NCBI RefSeq assembly: GCF_022557175.1
Contig: NZ_CP092915.1
Span: 4,588,001 to 4,652,000 of the forward strand
Reading direction: 5' to 3'
DNA: 64,000 nt
Source: Mycolicibacterium sp. YH-1
Lineage (GTDB): Bacteria > Actinomycetota > Actinomycetes > Mycobacteriales > Mycobacteriaceae
This document shows, one piece after another, positions 36,997 through 44,856 of the stretch (position 1 is its first letter; every line of letters starts with the position of its first letter). The notes beneath the pieces are model-generated. The model did not search any database. It had not been told where the DNA came from and worked only from the letters and a program-made list of their open reading frames with translations. The translations under genes and the position numbers were made by a program.

Positions 36997-37548
36997 TCAG
37001 CCGACCTCGGCGGCCAGCTTCGCGACGACGTCACGAAGGTCGGCGGCCACGTCGGCGTTCTCTCGCGGGTGTTTGCCATCTAGCGCCTTGAACGGCACGG
37101 AGAGCTTCAGGTCCTCGATCACCCGCGGTCCGGCGATGGCGAATGACTTGCGCGCCTCGTCGTGCGCCCACACCCCGCCGTACTGGCCGTATGCCCCGCC
37201 GACGACTGCCGCGGGCTTGCCCTTCAGCGCGCTGTTGCCGAACGGTCTCGACAGCCAGTCGATCGCGTTCTTCAGCACGCCCGGAATGGTCCCGTTGTAC
37301 TCCGGGGTCACGACCAGTGCGGCGTCAGCGTCGGCCGCAATGGCCCGCAGGGCCTGCACCGGCTCGGCGACGTCGTCACCGTCGATGTCCTCGTTGTAGT
37401 GCGGAAGCTCACCCAGGCGGTCAAAGAACTCCAGGGTGACGCCCGGGGGCGCGACCTCGGTGGCGAGTTCGACGAGCTGCCGATTGACCGACTCCCGCCG
37501 CAGACTCCCCAGCAGTACCAAGACCTTGACGTCGCTGCCTTCAGACAT
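36997..37548 (-). CDS. NADPH-dependent FMN reductase (Rv3054c-like)
   Basis: A 183-residue flavodoxin-like reductase. The FMN phosphate loop is LLGSLRRESVNRQLVELA, and the family motif TPEYNGTIPGVLKNAIDW is intact, followed by GKPAAVVGGAYGQYGG. Such proteins reduce FMN, quinones or azo compounds and protect against electrophiles. It corresponds in position and type to Rv3054c. It diverges from a TetR gene (Rv3055-like), with a 14-bp palindrome between them that is probably its operator. Confidence 0.9.
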   Translation of the reverse strand: MSEGSDVKVLVLLGSLRRESVNRQLVELATEVAPPGVTLEFFDRLGELPHYNEDIDGDDVAEPVQALRAIAADADAALVVTPEYNGTIPGVLKNAIDWLSRPFGNSALKGKPAAVVGGAYGQYGGVWAHDEARKSFAIAGPRVIEDLKLSVPFKALDGKHPRENADVAADLRDVVAKLAAEVG

Positions 37549-37597
37549 GTCCCCAGATTCCTCTCATTTGGCCACTGCGATGCTCGCACAGCCCAAC

Positions 37598-37611
37598 CGG
37601 ACCGCGGTCCG
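37598..37611. promoter_or_regulatory. Perfect 14-bp palindrome CGGACCGCGGTCCG, candidate TetR operator
   Basis: It lies between the divergent flavin reductase (49 bp away) and the TetR gene (29 bp away). Its symmetry and position fit a TetR operator controlling both genes. Confidence 0.55.
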
Positions 37612-37640
37612 AATTATTCCGGCTGAGTTAAAGTGCGAAC

Positions 37641-38258
37641 GTGAGTGCCATCGACGAGTCGGCCGGATTCACCAACCTGCCGGTCACTGACGCAGCGCCG
37701 ACCGAGCGGGGTGACGCCGCCCGTAATCGCACTCTGCTCCTGGACGCCGCCCGCCGCCTCGTCGCCGAACGCGGTGCCGATGCCGTCACCATGGACGATG
37801 TTGCGACGGCCGCGGGAGTCGGCAAGGGCACCCTGTTCCGGCGTTTCGGCAGCCGCTCCGGGCTCATGCTCGTACTACTCGACGAGGACGAGCAGGCCGA
37901 GCAGCGGGCCTTCATGTTCGGGCCCCCGCCGCTGGGCCCGGACGCGCCGCCGCTGGACCGCCTGATCGCCTACGGGCGCGAGCGGCTGCAGTTCGTGTGG
38001 AACCATTTCGCACTGCTGTCCGACGTCAGCCGCGATCCCGCGATGCGGTTCAACTCCCCCGCCACCCTGCATCGCACGCACGTGAGAATGCTGCTGGGCA
38101 AGGCGGGCACCACGGGCGATCTCGACGCGCAGGCCGACGCGCTGATGGCCCTCCTCGACGCCGACTACGTCGCCCATCAAATCACCGACCTCGACCGCGA
38201 CCTGGACCTGCAGGCCGATGCGTGGGAGGACCTGGCCCGCAAGCTGTGCGGCCGATGA
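37641..38258 (+). CDS. TetR-family regulator (Rv3055-like)
   Basis: A 205-residue TetR protein starting with GTG. The helix-turn-helix is TMDDVATAAGVGKGTLFRRF, within a DNA-binding domain at residues about 25–75 (RNRTLLLDAARRLVAERGAD). The C-terminal domain is of the type found with flavin reductases. Divergent orientation and a palindrome at 37598 suggest that it represses the reductase and itself. Its stop codon is part of an ATGA that starts the first of two duplicated 11-codon mini-ORFs leading into dinB2. Confidence 0.88.
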   Translation: MSAIDESAGFTNLPVTDAAPTERGDAARNRTLLLDAARRLVAERGADAVTMDDVATAAGVGKGTLFRRFGSRSGLMLVLLDEDEQAEQRAFMFGPPPLGPDAPPLDRLIAYGRERLQFVWNHFALLSDVSRDPAMRFNSPATLHRTHVRMLLGKAGTTGDLDAQADALMALLDADYVAHQITDLDRDLDLQADAWEDLARKLCGR

Positions 38259-38316
38259 GCGCTCGCGCGAAGAGCAACGGGCTCCGATGAGCGCTCGCGC
38301 GAAGAGCAATGGGCTC
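38253..38316. repeat. 32-bp tandem repeat forming coupled mini-ORFs between tetR and dinB2
   Basis: Units 38253–38284 and 38285–38316 differ at one base and are followed by the start of a third unit (CGATGAGCAA). Each unit begins CGATGAGCGCTCGCGCGAAG. Each contains an ATG whose frame reads MSARAKSNGLR and ends in a TGA that overlaps the next ATG. The chain is TetR stop, mini-ORF 38255–38290, mini-ORF 38287–38322, dinB2 start at 38319, all joined by ATGA. Confidence 0.85.
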
Positions 38317-38318
38317 CG

Positions 38319-39413
38319 ATGAGCAAGTGGGTCCTGCACGTCGATCTCGACCAGTTTCTGGCGTCGGTGGAACTGCGTCGCCATCCCGAGCTGGTGGGCC
38401 TGCCTGTCATCGTGGGCGGCAGCGGCGACCCGACCGAGCCCCGAAAGGTCGTCACGTGCGCGTCGTATGAGGCACGCGAGTTTGGGGTTCACGCAGGCAT
38501 GCCGTTGCGCATCGCGGCCCGCAAGTGTCCCGACGCCACGTTCCTGCCGTCCGACTCGGCCGCCTACGACGAGGCGTCCGAGGAGGTCATGGGGCTGCTG
38601 CGCGATCTCGGCCATCCGGTCGAGGTGTGGGGCTGGGACGAGGCCTATCTCGGGCTGGACTCTTCTGACGACGCCGGTGCCGACACCGATCCCTTCGACC
38701 TCGCCGAGCGGATCCGCACGGTGATATCGGCCGAGACGGGCCTGTCCTGCTCGGTGGGCATCAGCGATAACAAGCAGCGGGCCAAGGTGGCAACGGGGTT
38801 CGGCAAGCCCGCAGGCATCTTCGCGCTCACCGACGAGAACTGGATGACGGTGATGGGCGACCGCGGCGTCGACGCCCTGTGGGGTGTCGGCCCCAAAACT
38901 GCCAAACGCCTTGAGGGACTTGGCATCACCACCGTCGCCGATCTCGCCGCCACCGACCCCACCCTGCTGACGTCGACGTTCGGTCCGTCCACCGGCCTGG
39001 GCATCCTGCTGCTGGCCAAGGGCGGCGGTGACACGACGGTCAGCGCTGCACCGTGGGTCCCGCGGTCACGCAGCCACGTCGTGACGTTCCCCGCCGACCT
39101 GACCGACCGCGCCGAGATGGACTCCGCGATAAGGCAGCTGGCCATCCAGACGCTCGCCGAGATCGTCGAACAGGGCCGCATCGTGACCCGAGTCGCCGTG
39201 ACGGTGCGGACCAAGACCTTCTTCACCCGGACCAAGATCCGCAAGCTCGCGGCGCCGACCACCGACGGGCCGACGATCGTGGACACCGCACTGGCGGTGT
39301 TCGACCAGTTCGACCTCGATCGACCGGTGCGCCTGCTCGGGGTTCGGCTGGAACTCGCAATGCCCGACGCCTCTGAGTCACCCGACGCCCCTGAGTCACC
39401 CAGCGATGTCTGA
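38319..39413 (+). CDS. dinB2: Y-family DNA polymerase DinB2 (DinP)
   Basis: A 364-residue translesion polymerase of the DinB family. Palm carboxylates are in HVDLDQFLASVE (Asp9) and WGWDEAYLGLD (Asp107, Glu108). The helix-hairpin-helix GVGPKTAKRLEGLGI and the little-finger domain follow (TKTFFTRTKIRKL). The residue at the sugar steric-gate position is Leu14, where most family members have Phe or Tyr. This is the known feature of mycobacterial DinB2, which incorporates ribonucleotides readily. The C-terminus lacks a clear clamp-binding motif and carries a short repeat (ESPDAPESP). ATG at 38319 overlaps the preceding mini-ORF stop. It corresponds to Rv3056. Confidence 0.92.
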   Translation: MSKWVLHVDLDQFLASVELRRHPELVGLPVIVGGSGDPTEPRKVVTCASYEAREFGVHAGMPLRIAARKCPDATFLPSDSAAYDEASEEVMGLLRDLGHPVEVWGWDEAYLGLDSSDDAGADTDPFDLAERIRTVISAETGLSCSVGISDNKQRAKVATGFGKPAGIFALTDENWMTVMGDRGVDALWGVGPKTAKRLEGLGITTVADLAATDPTLLTSTFGPSTGLGILLLAKGGGDTTVSAAPWVPRSRSHVVTFPADLTDRAEMDSAIRQLAIQTLAEIVEQGRIVTRVAVTVRTKTFFTRTKIRKLAAPTTDGPTIVDTALAVFDQFDLDRPVRLLGVRLELAMPDASESPDAPESPSDV

Positions 39414-39434
39414 GCAGCCAACTACGGTGCAGTA

Positions 39435-40595
39435 GTGCTCCACACCGTCGCCGTACGCGGTTACCGCTCACTTCGCGAGGTCGTCATCCCCCTGGCCGGT
39501 CTCACAGTCGTCACCGGCGCCAACGGCACCGGCAAGTCCTCGGTGTACCGGTCGTTGCGTCTGCTCGCCGACTGCGCCCGCAATGAGGTGATCGGCTCTC
39601 TGGCGCGCGAAGGCGGCCTCGAGTCGGTGCTGTGGGCGGGGCCCGAGGGCCTCGGCGGCGCCCGCCGCACGGGTAGCGCGCAGGGCACCACCCGAACCCG
39701 CCCCGTCGCACTGGAACTCGGCTTCGCCTCCGACGACTTCGGCTATCTGATCGACCTCGGGTTGCCGCAGTTCGCCGGCCCCGGTTCCTCGTTCGCGCGC
39801 GACCCCGAGATCAAGCGCGAGGTGGTGTTCGCCGGTCCGCGGCTGCGGCCAAGCGCGACGTTGGTCAGCCGCGGCCGGGACTACGCGGAGGCCGCCTCGG
39901 AGTCGGGCCGCGGCTTCGAGGAGATCACGCGCTCGCTGCCCGCCTACCGCAGCGTGCTCGCCGAGTACGCCCACCCCGGGGCGCTACCCGAACTCGCGGC
40001 CGTCCGGGACCGGTTGCGCGGCTGGCGGTTCTACGACGGTTTCCGGGTCGACGCCGACGCGCCCGCCCGACAGCCGCGGATCGGTACCCGGACACCGGTG
40101 CTGAGCGATGACGGTGCCGACCTCGCGGCCGCCGTGCAGACCATCATCGAAGCCGGGTTCGACGACCTGGCTCGGGCTGTCGCCGACGCGTTCGACGACG
40201 CCACGGTGTCGGTCGCGGTCACCGACGGGCTGTTCGAGCTGCAGTTGCACCAGAAGGGGATGCTGCGGCCGTTGCGGACGGCCGAATTGTCTGACGGCAC
40301 ACTGCGATTCCTGCTGTGGGGCGCTGCCCTGCTGAGCCCGGCTCCGCCGTCGCTCATGGTGCTCAACGAGCCCGAGACCTCGCTGCATCCCGATCTCGTC
40401 GGACCGCTGGCGGCGATGATCCGCGCGGCGGCCGCCAACACTCAGGTCGTGGTGGTCACCCACTCGGCCGCGATGCGCAAGCACCTCGCCGACGACGGCT
40501 CCACCGAGATCGAACTGCACAAGGACTGGGGCGAGACGCGGATCACCGGTCAGACCAACCTCAGCGCACCGCCGTGGGATTGGGGCAAGCGGTGA
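39435..40595 (+). CDS. AAA-family ATPase (RecF/SMC-like, single protein)
   Basis: A 386-residue ABC-type ATPase of the RecF/OLD-like superfamily. Walker A is VTGANGTGKSSVYRSL, the signature-like region is LSDGTLRFLLWGAALLSP, and Walker B with D-loop is SLMVLNEPETSLHPDLV; a His switch is in VVVVTHSAAMRKHLA. No nuclease or coiled-coil arm is evident. Similar ATPases occur beside DNA repair and defence genes. It starts GTG 21 bp after dinB2 on the same strand, so the two may be cotranscribed. A role in DNA metabolism is likely but unproven. Confidence 0.83.
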   Translation: MLHTVAVRGYRSLREVVIPLAGLTVVTGANGTGKSSVYRSLRLLADCARNEVIGSLAREGGLESVLWAGPEGLGGARRTGSAQGTTRTRPVALELGFASDDFGYLIDLGLPQFAGPGSSFARDPEIKREVVFAGPRLRPSATLVSRGRDYAEAASESGRGFEEITRSLPAYRSVLAEYAHPGALPELAAVRDRLRGWRFYDGFRVDADAPARQPRIGTRTPVLSDDGADLAAAVQTIIEAGFDDLARAVADAFDDATVSVAVTDGLFELQLHQKGMLRPLRTAELSDGTLRFLLWGAALLSPAPPSLMVLNEPETSLHPDLVGPLAAMIRAAAANTQVVVVTHSAAMRKHLADDGSTEIELHKDWGETRITGQTNLSAPPWDWGKR

Positions 40596-40598
40596 GGG

Positions 40599-41453
40599 CT
40601 AGCCGGCCCGCGGGGGCCGTAGTGCGCGGGTGAAGATGACGTTGACCCGACGCATCACGACGCTGTAGGGCCACCACGCGAACCGCTTGAAGGCGTACAG
40701 CGCGCGGATGTCAGACGATGTGTAGATCAGGTAGCGGTTGCGCGCGACGCCCGCCAGGATCTTGTCGGCCGCGCGCTCGGGCGAGACGGCGTGCCCGCCG
40801 AACCGGTCGACCCACTTCGCCACCTGCGGGTGGTCACGGTCCACACCTGCGATCTCGACGGTCTGCACCAGCGGCGTCTTCACGGCGCCGGGCACCACGA
40901 CAGACACCCCGATCCGGTGCCGTGCGAGGTCGAAGCGCAGGACTTCGCTCAGGCCGCGCAGGCCGTACTTGCTGGCGCTGTAGGCCGCGTGCCATGGCAG
41001 CGCGACAATTCCCGCCGCCGAGGACACGTTCACCAGGCTGCCGCCGCGGCCGGCCGCGACCATCGGCGGCACGAACGCCTCGATGACGTGGATCGGCCCC
41101 ATCAGGTTGACCGACACCATCTGCTCCCAGTGGCGGTGACTCAAGTGGCTCACCGTGCCCCACGCCGAGATCCCGGCGATGTTCATCACGACGTCCATGC
41201 TCTGGTTCGCCGCGTGGATGTCCGCGGCGAACGCCGACACCTGGTCGTTGTCGGAGATGTCGAGGGCCCGGTGTGCACTGACCTGTCCGCCGAGGGCACG
41301 GGCATCGGCGACGGTCTCGGCGAGCCCCTCCTCGTTGCGGTCGGTGAGGAACAACTCGGCACCTTCAGCGGCGAGTTTGAGTGCCGTCGCCCGCCCAATG
41401 CCGCTCGCGGCCCCCGTCAGGAAGCACCGTTTACCTGCAAACTTCGCCGTCAT
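40599..41453 (-). CDS. Short-chain dehydrogenase/reductase (Rv3057c-like)
   Basis: A 284-residue SDR. The cofactor motif is CFLTGAASGIGRATALKLA, NIAG replaces NNAG, the active site Ser is in NVSSAAGIVAL, and YxxxK is in AAYSASKYGLRGL. A C-terminal extension with basic and aromatic residues (FKRFAWWPYSVVMRRVNVIF) suggests association with the membrane or a lipid substrate. Position and type match Rv3057c, next to a TetR gene and cyp136. It is convergent with the AAA ATPase, 3 bp apart, and is transcribed after the TetR gene. Confidence 0.88.
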   Translation of the reverse strand: MTAKFAGKRCFLTGAASGIGRATALKLAAEGAELFLTDRNEEGLAETVADARALGGQVSAHRALDISDNDQVSAFAADIHAANQSMDVVMNIAGISAWGTVSHLSHRHWEQMVSVNLMGPIHVIEAFVPPMVAAGRGGSLVNVSSAAGIVALPWHAAYSASKYGLRGLSEVLRFDLARHRIGVSVVVPGAVKTPLVQTVEIAGVDRDHPQVAKWVDRFGGHAVSPERAADKILAGVARNRYLIYTSSDIRALYAFKRFAWWPYSVVMRRVNVIFTRALRPPRAG

Positions 41454-41473
41454 GGCGCAGACGATACCGGCGG

Positions 41474-42109
41474 TTACGGGTGGGAATGCTCGTTACCGCC
41501 CCAGAGTGCGTTGAGCCAGAGCCGCTCGACCACGTCGATGGCCCGCACAGGATCGGTCCCCCGCCCGACGAAACCGCTGTCGTGCGACAGCGTCATGGCG
41601 GTCGCCGCGGTGAGCATGCGAACCAGCGCGGGCAGATCGTCGGTGATGGGGCGCGCACCTGAGTCCTGGCGGACCAGTCCGACGATCTTGTCGATCACCG
41701 TGTCCTCGAAGTCGTTCATGATCTCGCGGATCTGGGCGTCGGTGTTCTGGGCCAACGTGCAGGCCTGCATGATCGGATCGTTGCTCGCGAACACCGCCGC
41801 GGCGCTTCCCACCATGCGCTTGGCGAACTCGGCGGGGGTCTCCCCGGGTTCGCGTGGCGCGAAGTCGTGGGTGAGCTTGTCGAGTTCGTCCAGGGCGTCG
41901 GCCACGATCACCGCGAGCACCGCGTACTTCGAGTCGAAGTAGAAGTAGAAACCCGACCGCGCGACACCCGCGCGCTCGCTGATCATGCTGACCGAGAGGT
42001 CGGCGAACGCCTTCACCTCAAGCAGCTCGCGCACAGCCGACATGATCGCGTCACGCTGCCGGTCACCACGGCTGCGACGCGCCTCGCCGGGTACGGATTC
42101 GACACTCAT
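41474..42109 (-). CDS. TetR-family regulator (Rv3058c-like)
   Basis: A 211-residue TetR repressor with the DNA-binding segment RQRDAIMSAVRELLEVKAF and the helix-turn-helix SVSMISERAGVARSGFYFYF. The ATG at 42109 gives the normal start SVESVPGEARRSRGDRQ; longer frames run into the promoter. It diverges from cyp136 with the inverted repeat ACTTGAC-N4-GTCAAGT between them, and is followed by the SDR gene. The trio TetR/SDR/cyp136 suggests a shared lipid or xenobiotic substrate. Confidence 0.9.
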   Translation of the reverse strand: MSVESVPGEARRSRGDRQRDAIMSAVRELLEVKAFADLSVSMISERAGVARSGFYFYFDSKYAVLAVIVADALDELDKLTHDFAPREPGETPAEFAKRMVGSAAAVFASNDPIMQACTLAQNTDAQIREIMNDFEDTVIDKIVGLVRQDSGARPITDDLPALVRMLTAATAMTLSHDSGFVGRGTDPVRAIDVVERLWLNALWGGNEHSHP

Positions 42110-42146
42110 CCCGTCAACCTTCGCACCCGCGACGCGCCAGCTCAAA

Positions 42147-42164
42147 ACTTGACATGCGTCAAGT
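42147..42164. promoter_or_regulatory. Inverted repeat ACTTGAC-N4-GTCAAGT between tetR and cyp136
   Basis: Seven-base perfect arms lie 37 bp from the TetR start and 86 bp from the cyp136 start. This is the most symmetrical element in the divergent region and a likely operator for both directions. Confidence 0.6.
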
Positions 42165-42250
42165 GTGACGGTCAGGATGGGCTTAGTTCGCAGGTTCAGT
42201 GAGATCGACCACAGCCCGGCCACCCAGCCCACAGACGCGCAGGAGCTTTC

Positions 42251-43732
42251 ATGGCGACCATCAACACCCCGGAGTATCTCCTCGGCGAGGCGAAACGACG
42301 GCTCACACCGTCGATCAACAACCTCCCCGGAATGGGTGCGGTCGAGAAGCGCCTCCGCAAACGCGAGTGGCCGCAGTTCGAACTCGCCAAGCCGCCGGCA
42401 GGCAGCGACCTCAAGCCCGTGATGGGCGACGCCGGCTTACCGGTGCTCGGCCACATGATCGAGACGTTCCGCAGCGGCCCCGACTACATGCTGCAGGTCT
42501 ACCGCGAGCACGGCCCGGTGCACTACGCACACTCGCCCGCCCTGCCGTCGATCCTGGCCCTGGGTCCGGACGCCACGCAGACGGTGTTCTCCAATCGCAA
42601 CAAGGACTACAGCCAGGGTGGCTGGCATCCGGTGATCGGCCCGTTCTTCAACCGCGGCCTGATGCTGCTCGACTTCGACGAGCACATGTACCACCGCCGC
42701 ATCATGCAGGAGGCGTTCACGCGCAGCAGGCTGACGGGCTACGTCGAGCACATCGACCGCGTGGCCTCGGACGTCGTCGCCAACGACTGGGTCGCCAACG
42801 ACCCGCGTTTCCTGTTCCATCCGGCCGTCAAGGAGTTGACGCTCGACATCGCCTCGGTGGTGTTCATGGGTCACGAACACGGCGGTGACACGGAGTTGGT
42901 GACCAAGGTCAACCACGCGTTCACCACCACCACGCGCGCGGGCGGGGCGATCATCCGCACGGGCCTACCGCCCTTCAAGTGGTGGCGCGGGCTTCAGGCA
43001 CGCAAGGTGCTGGACGACTACTTCGCCGCTCGCGTGAAGGAGAAGCGCGGGTCCGACGGCACCGACATGCTGACGGTGCTCTGTCAGACCGAGGACGAGG
43101 ACGGCAACAGCTTCTCCGACCAGGACATCGTCAACCACATGATCTTCGTGATGATGGCCGCGCACGACACCTCGACATCCACGCTGACGACCATGGCCTA
43201 CTACCTGGCCGCCAACCAGGAGTGGCAGGACCGGGTCCGCGACGAGTCCGACCGCCTGGGTGACGGACCGCTCGACATCGAGGCGCTCGACAAACTCGAG
43301 ACACTCGACCTTGTCATCAACGAGTCGCTGCGCCTGGTCACGCCACTACCGTTCAATGTGCGCTCCACCGTGCGCGACACCGAGCTGTGCGGTCACCACG
43401 TCCCGGCCAACACGACGGTGGTGACGTGGCCGTCGATGAATCACCACCTCCCCGAGCTGTGGACGGATCCGGAGAAGTTCGACCCGGCCCGGTTCGCCGA
43501 ACCCCGCAACGAGCACAAGCAGCACCGGTATGCGTTCGCCCCGTTCGGCGGTGGCGCGCACAAGTGCATCGGCATGGTCTTCGGCCAGCTGGAGATCAAG
43601 ACCGTCATGCACCGGCTGTTGCGCAAGTACCGCCTCGAGCTGGCTCGCCCCGGCTACAAGGCGCACTGGGACTACGGCGGCATGCCGATCCCGATGGACG
43701 GCATGCCGATAGTCCTTCGCCCGCTGCACTGA
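42251..43732 (+). CDS. cyp136: Cytochrome P450 of the CYP136 family
   Basis: A 493-residue P450. The oxygen-binding I-helix motif is MMAAHDTSTSTL, the ExxR motif is NESLRLV, and the heme loop is FAPFGGGAHKCIG with the axial Cys at about 439. The N-terminal PPAGSDLKPVMGDAGLPVLG resembles the proline-rich membrane-proximal region of CYP51/CYP136 relatives. Substrates of CYP136 are not established; sterol- or lipid-like molecules are possible. It is divergent from a TetR gene and matches Rv3059 in position. ATG at 42251 has GGAG about seven bases upstream. Confidence 0.92.
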   Translation: MATINTPEYLLGEAKRRLTPSINNLPGMGAVEKRLRKREWPQFELAKPPAGSDLKPVMGDAGLPVLGHMIETFRSGPDYMLQVYREHGPVHYAHSPALPSILALGPDATQTVFSNRNKDYSQGGWHPVIGPFFNRGLMLLDFDEHMYHRRIMQEAFTRSRLTGYVEHIDRVASDVVANDWVANDPRFLFHPAVKELTLDIASVVFMGHEHGGDTELVTKVNHAFTTTTRAGGAIIRTGLPPFKWWRGLQARKVLDDYFAARVKEKRGSDGTDMLTVLCQTEDEDGNSFSDQDIVNHMIFVMMAAHDTSTSTLTTMAYYLAANQEWQDRVRDESDRLGDGPLDIEALDKLETLDLVINESLRLVTPLPFNVRSTVRDTELCGHHVPANTTVVTWPSMNHHLPELWTDPEKFDPARFAEPRNEHKQHRYAFAPFGGGAHKCIGMVFGQLEIKTVMHRLLRKYRLELARPGYKAHWDYGGMPIPMDGMPIVLRPLH

Positions 43733-43733
43733 C

Positions 43734-44369
43734 TCACGCTGCCGGATGTACTGACGGCACCGCGGTGGTGGGGTTGTGTCCCGCGGCGACAACGGAAATC
43801 ACGAACCCGGCGACATCCTCGAGTTGACGGGCGTGATCGAGTCCGCCGATCACAGCGGCGGACGCCCCCAGGTCCCCGATGAGGGCCGACGTGGTGTCCA
43901 GTGACCGCTGATCGTCACCGCAGATCGCCACAGTTCTCGGCTGGCTGACGTGCGGGTCGAGCCAGCTCTGCCCGGCGTACAGGTGCAGCGCCTTGACGAC
44001 GTGTGCACCCGTGGCGACATGGGAGATGTGTTGTGCCGCTGAGCCTGTCGAGAGGATCAGCAGCCCGGTGGTGAAGTCGAGCGCGTTGGTGCAGTCGATG
44101 ACGGTCTTGCCGGCGAACGCGCCCTCGGGGGCCTGCGCGACCGTGAGTGCGTTGTCCAGACCCTCCCACGCCACTGCGATCACGATGACGTCCGATTGCG
44201 CGGCGAGATCCTCGGCAGCCAAGGCTCGCGCCTGATCACCAATCACATTGGCGGTCAGTTCAGCCCGTGCTTGCGACCGGCCGGCGATGATCACGTGATG
44301 ACCGGAACGTGCCCATGCCTGCCCAAGTGTGGCGGCCAAGTCGCCCGTTCCCAGAATTCCGATGCGCAT
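43734..44369 (-). CDS. NADPH-dependent F420 reductase-like oxidoreductase
   Basis: A 211-residue Rossmann protein of the NADP-binding 2/F420-dependent reductase family. The dinucleotide motif is IGILGTGDLAATLGQAW followed by the phosphate-binding IIAGRSQAR; conserved segments VIVIAVAWEGL, KTVIDCTNAL and GAHVVKALHLYAGQSW follow. It may move hydride between NADPH and a deazaflavin or another acceptor. It is divergent from an HxlR-type regulator, with a perfect 24-bp palindrome between the genes. It is convergent with cyp136 and one base away from it. Confidence 0.86.
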   Translation of the reverse strand: MRIGILGTGDLAATLGQAWARSGHHVIIAGRSQARAELTANVIGDQARALAAEDLAAQSDVIVIAVAWEGLDNALTVAQAPEGAFAGKTVIDCTNALDFTTGLLILSTGSAAQHISHVATGAHVVKALHLYAGQSWLDPHVSQPRTVAICGDDQRSLDTTSALIGDLGASAAVIGGLDHARQLEDVAGFVISVVAAGHNPTTAVPSVHPAA

Positions 44370-44425
44370 GGTGCCGATCTCCTATCGTGGCTGCGATGAC
44401 GTTGCGCGAACTACGCTAGGGACCG

Positions 44426-44449
44426 CTCGCCTACCAATTGGTAGGCGAG
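44426..44449. promoter_or_regulatory. Perfect 24-bp palindrome between reductase and HxlR genes
   Basis: The half CTCGCCTACCAA is followed directly by its exact complement TTGGTAGGCGAG, with the core TACCAATTGGTA. It lies 57 bp from the reductase start and 36 bp from the regulator start, and is the probable HxlR operator. Confidence 0.72.
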
Positions 44450-44484
44450 AACCGCGGCTGCACGACGGGAGCGGACGAACGATC

Positions 44485-44856
44485 GTGGACAGTCACTGTG
44501 AACCCTTCGTGGCGGACTGCCAGCTCCGTCTGGCGACCGATCTCGTCGCCCACGCCTGGGACCCGGTTGTGTTGTCCGCGTTGCGCTCCGGCCCTCGTCG
44601 ACGTCGGGACCTGCTGGCCGGCATCGGAGGCATCAGCGACAAGGTGCTCAGTCAGGCCATCACACGACTGGCGATGAGCGGTTTGATCGATCGGGCGACC
44701 GTCCCGGGCACCCGCGGCGTCGAGTACCGACTCTCGGAGCTGGGCGCCTCCCTTGCCGACGGTCCGCTGACGGCCCTTGCGCAATGGGTGGCGCAGTACG
44801 GAGGCGCCGTTCGAGAGGCACAGGAGCGGAACGCAGCGCAGGCTGCGGGCGGCTAG
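44485..44856 (+). CDS. HxlR-family winged-helix regulator
   Basis: A 123-residue HxlR protein. The Cys of the family is in VADCQLRLATDLVAHAWDPV; the winged helix follows with GGISDKVLSQAITRLAMSGL and the wing PGTRGVEYRLSELGASL. HxlR proteins often sense electrophiles or reactive species through that cysteine. I chose the GTG at 44485 because it begins the recognisable domain; longer frames cross the palindromic operator. It diverges from the F420-reductase-like gene and probably represses it. The last four bases overlap the convergent LeuA-domain gene. Confidence 0.84.
   Translation: MDSHCEPFVADCQLRLATDLVAHAWDPVVLSALRSGPRRRRDLLAGIGGISDKVLSQAITRLAMSGLIDRATVPGTRGVEYRLSELGASLADGPLTALAQWVAQYGGAVREAQERNAAQAAGG

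Noticed and set aside
39435..40595. Anti-phage defence system around the AAA ATPase
   Set aside because: The ATPase resembles components of defence systems, but no nuclease, toxin or partner gene is beside it; its neighbours are dinB2 and an SDR.
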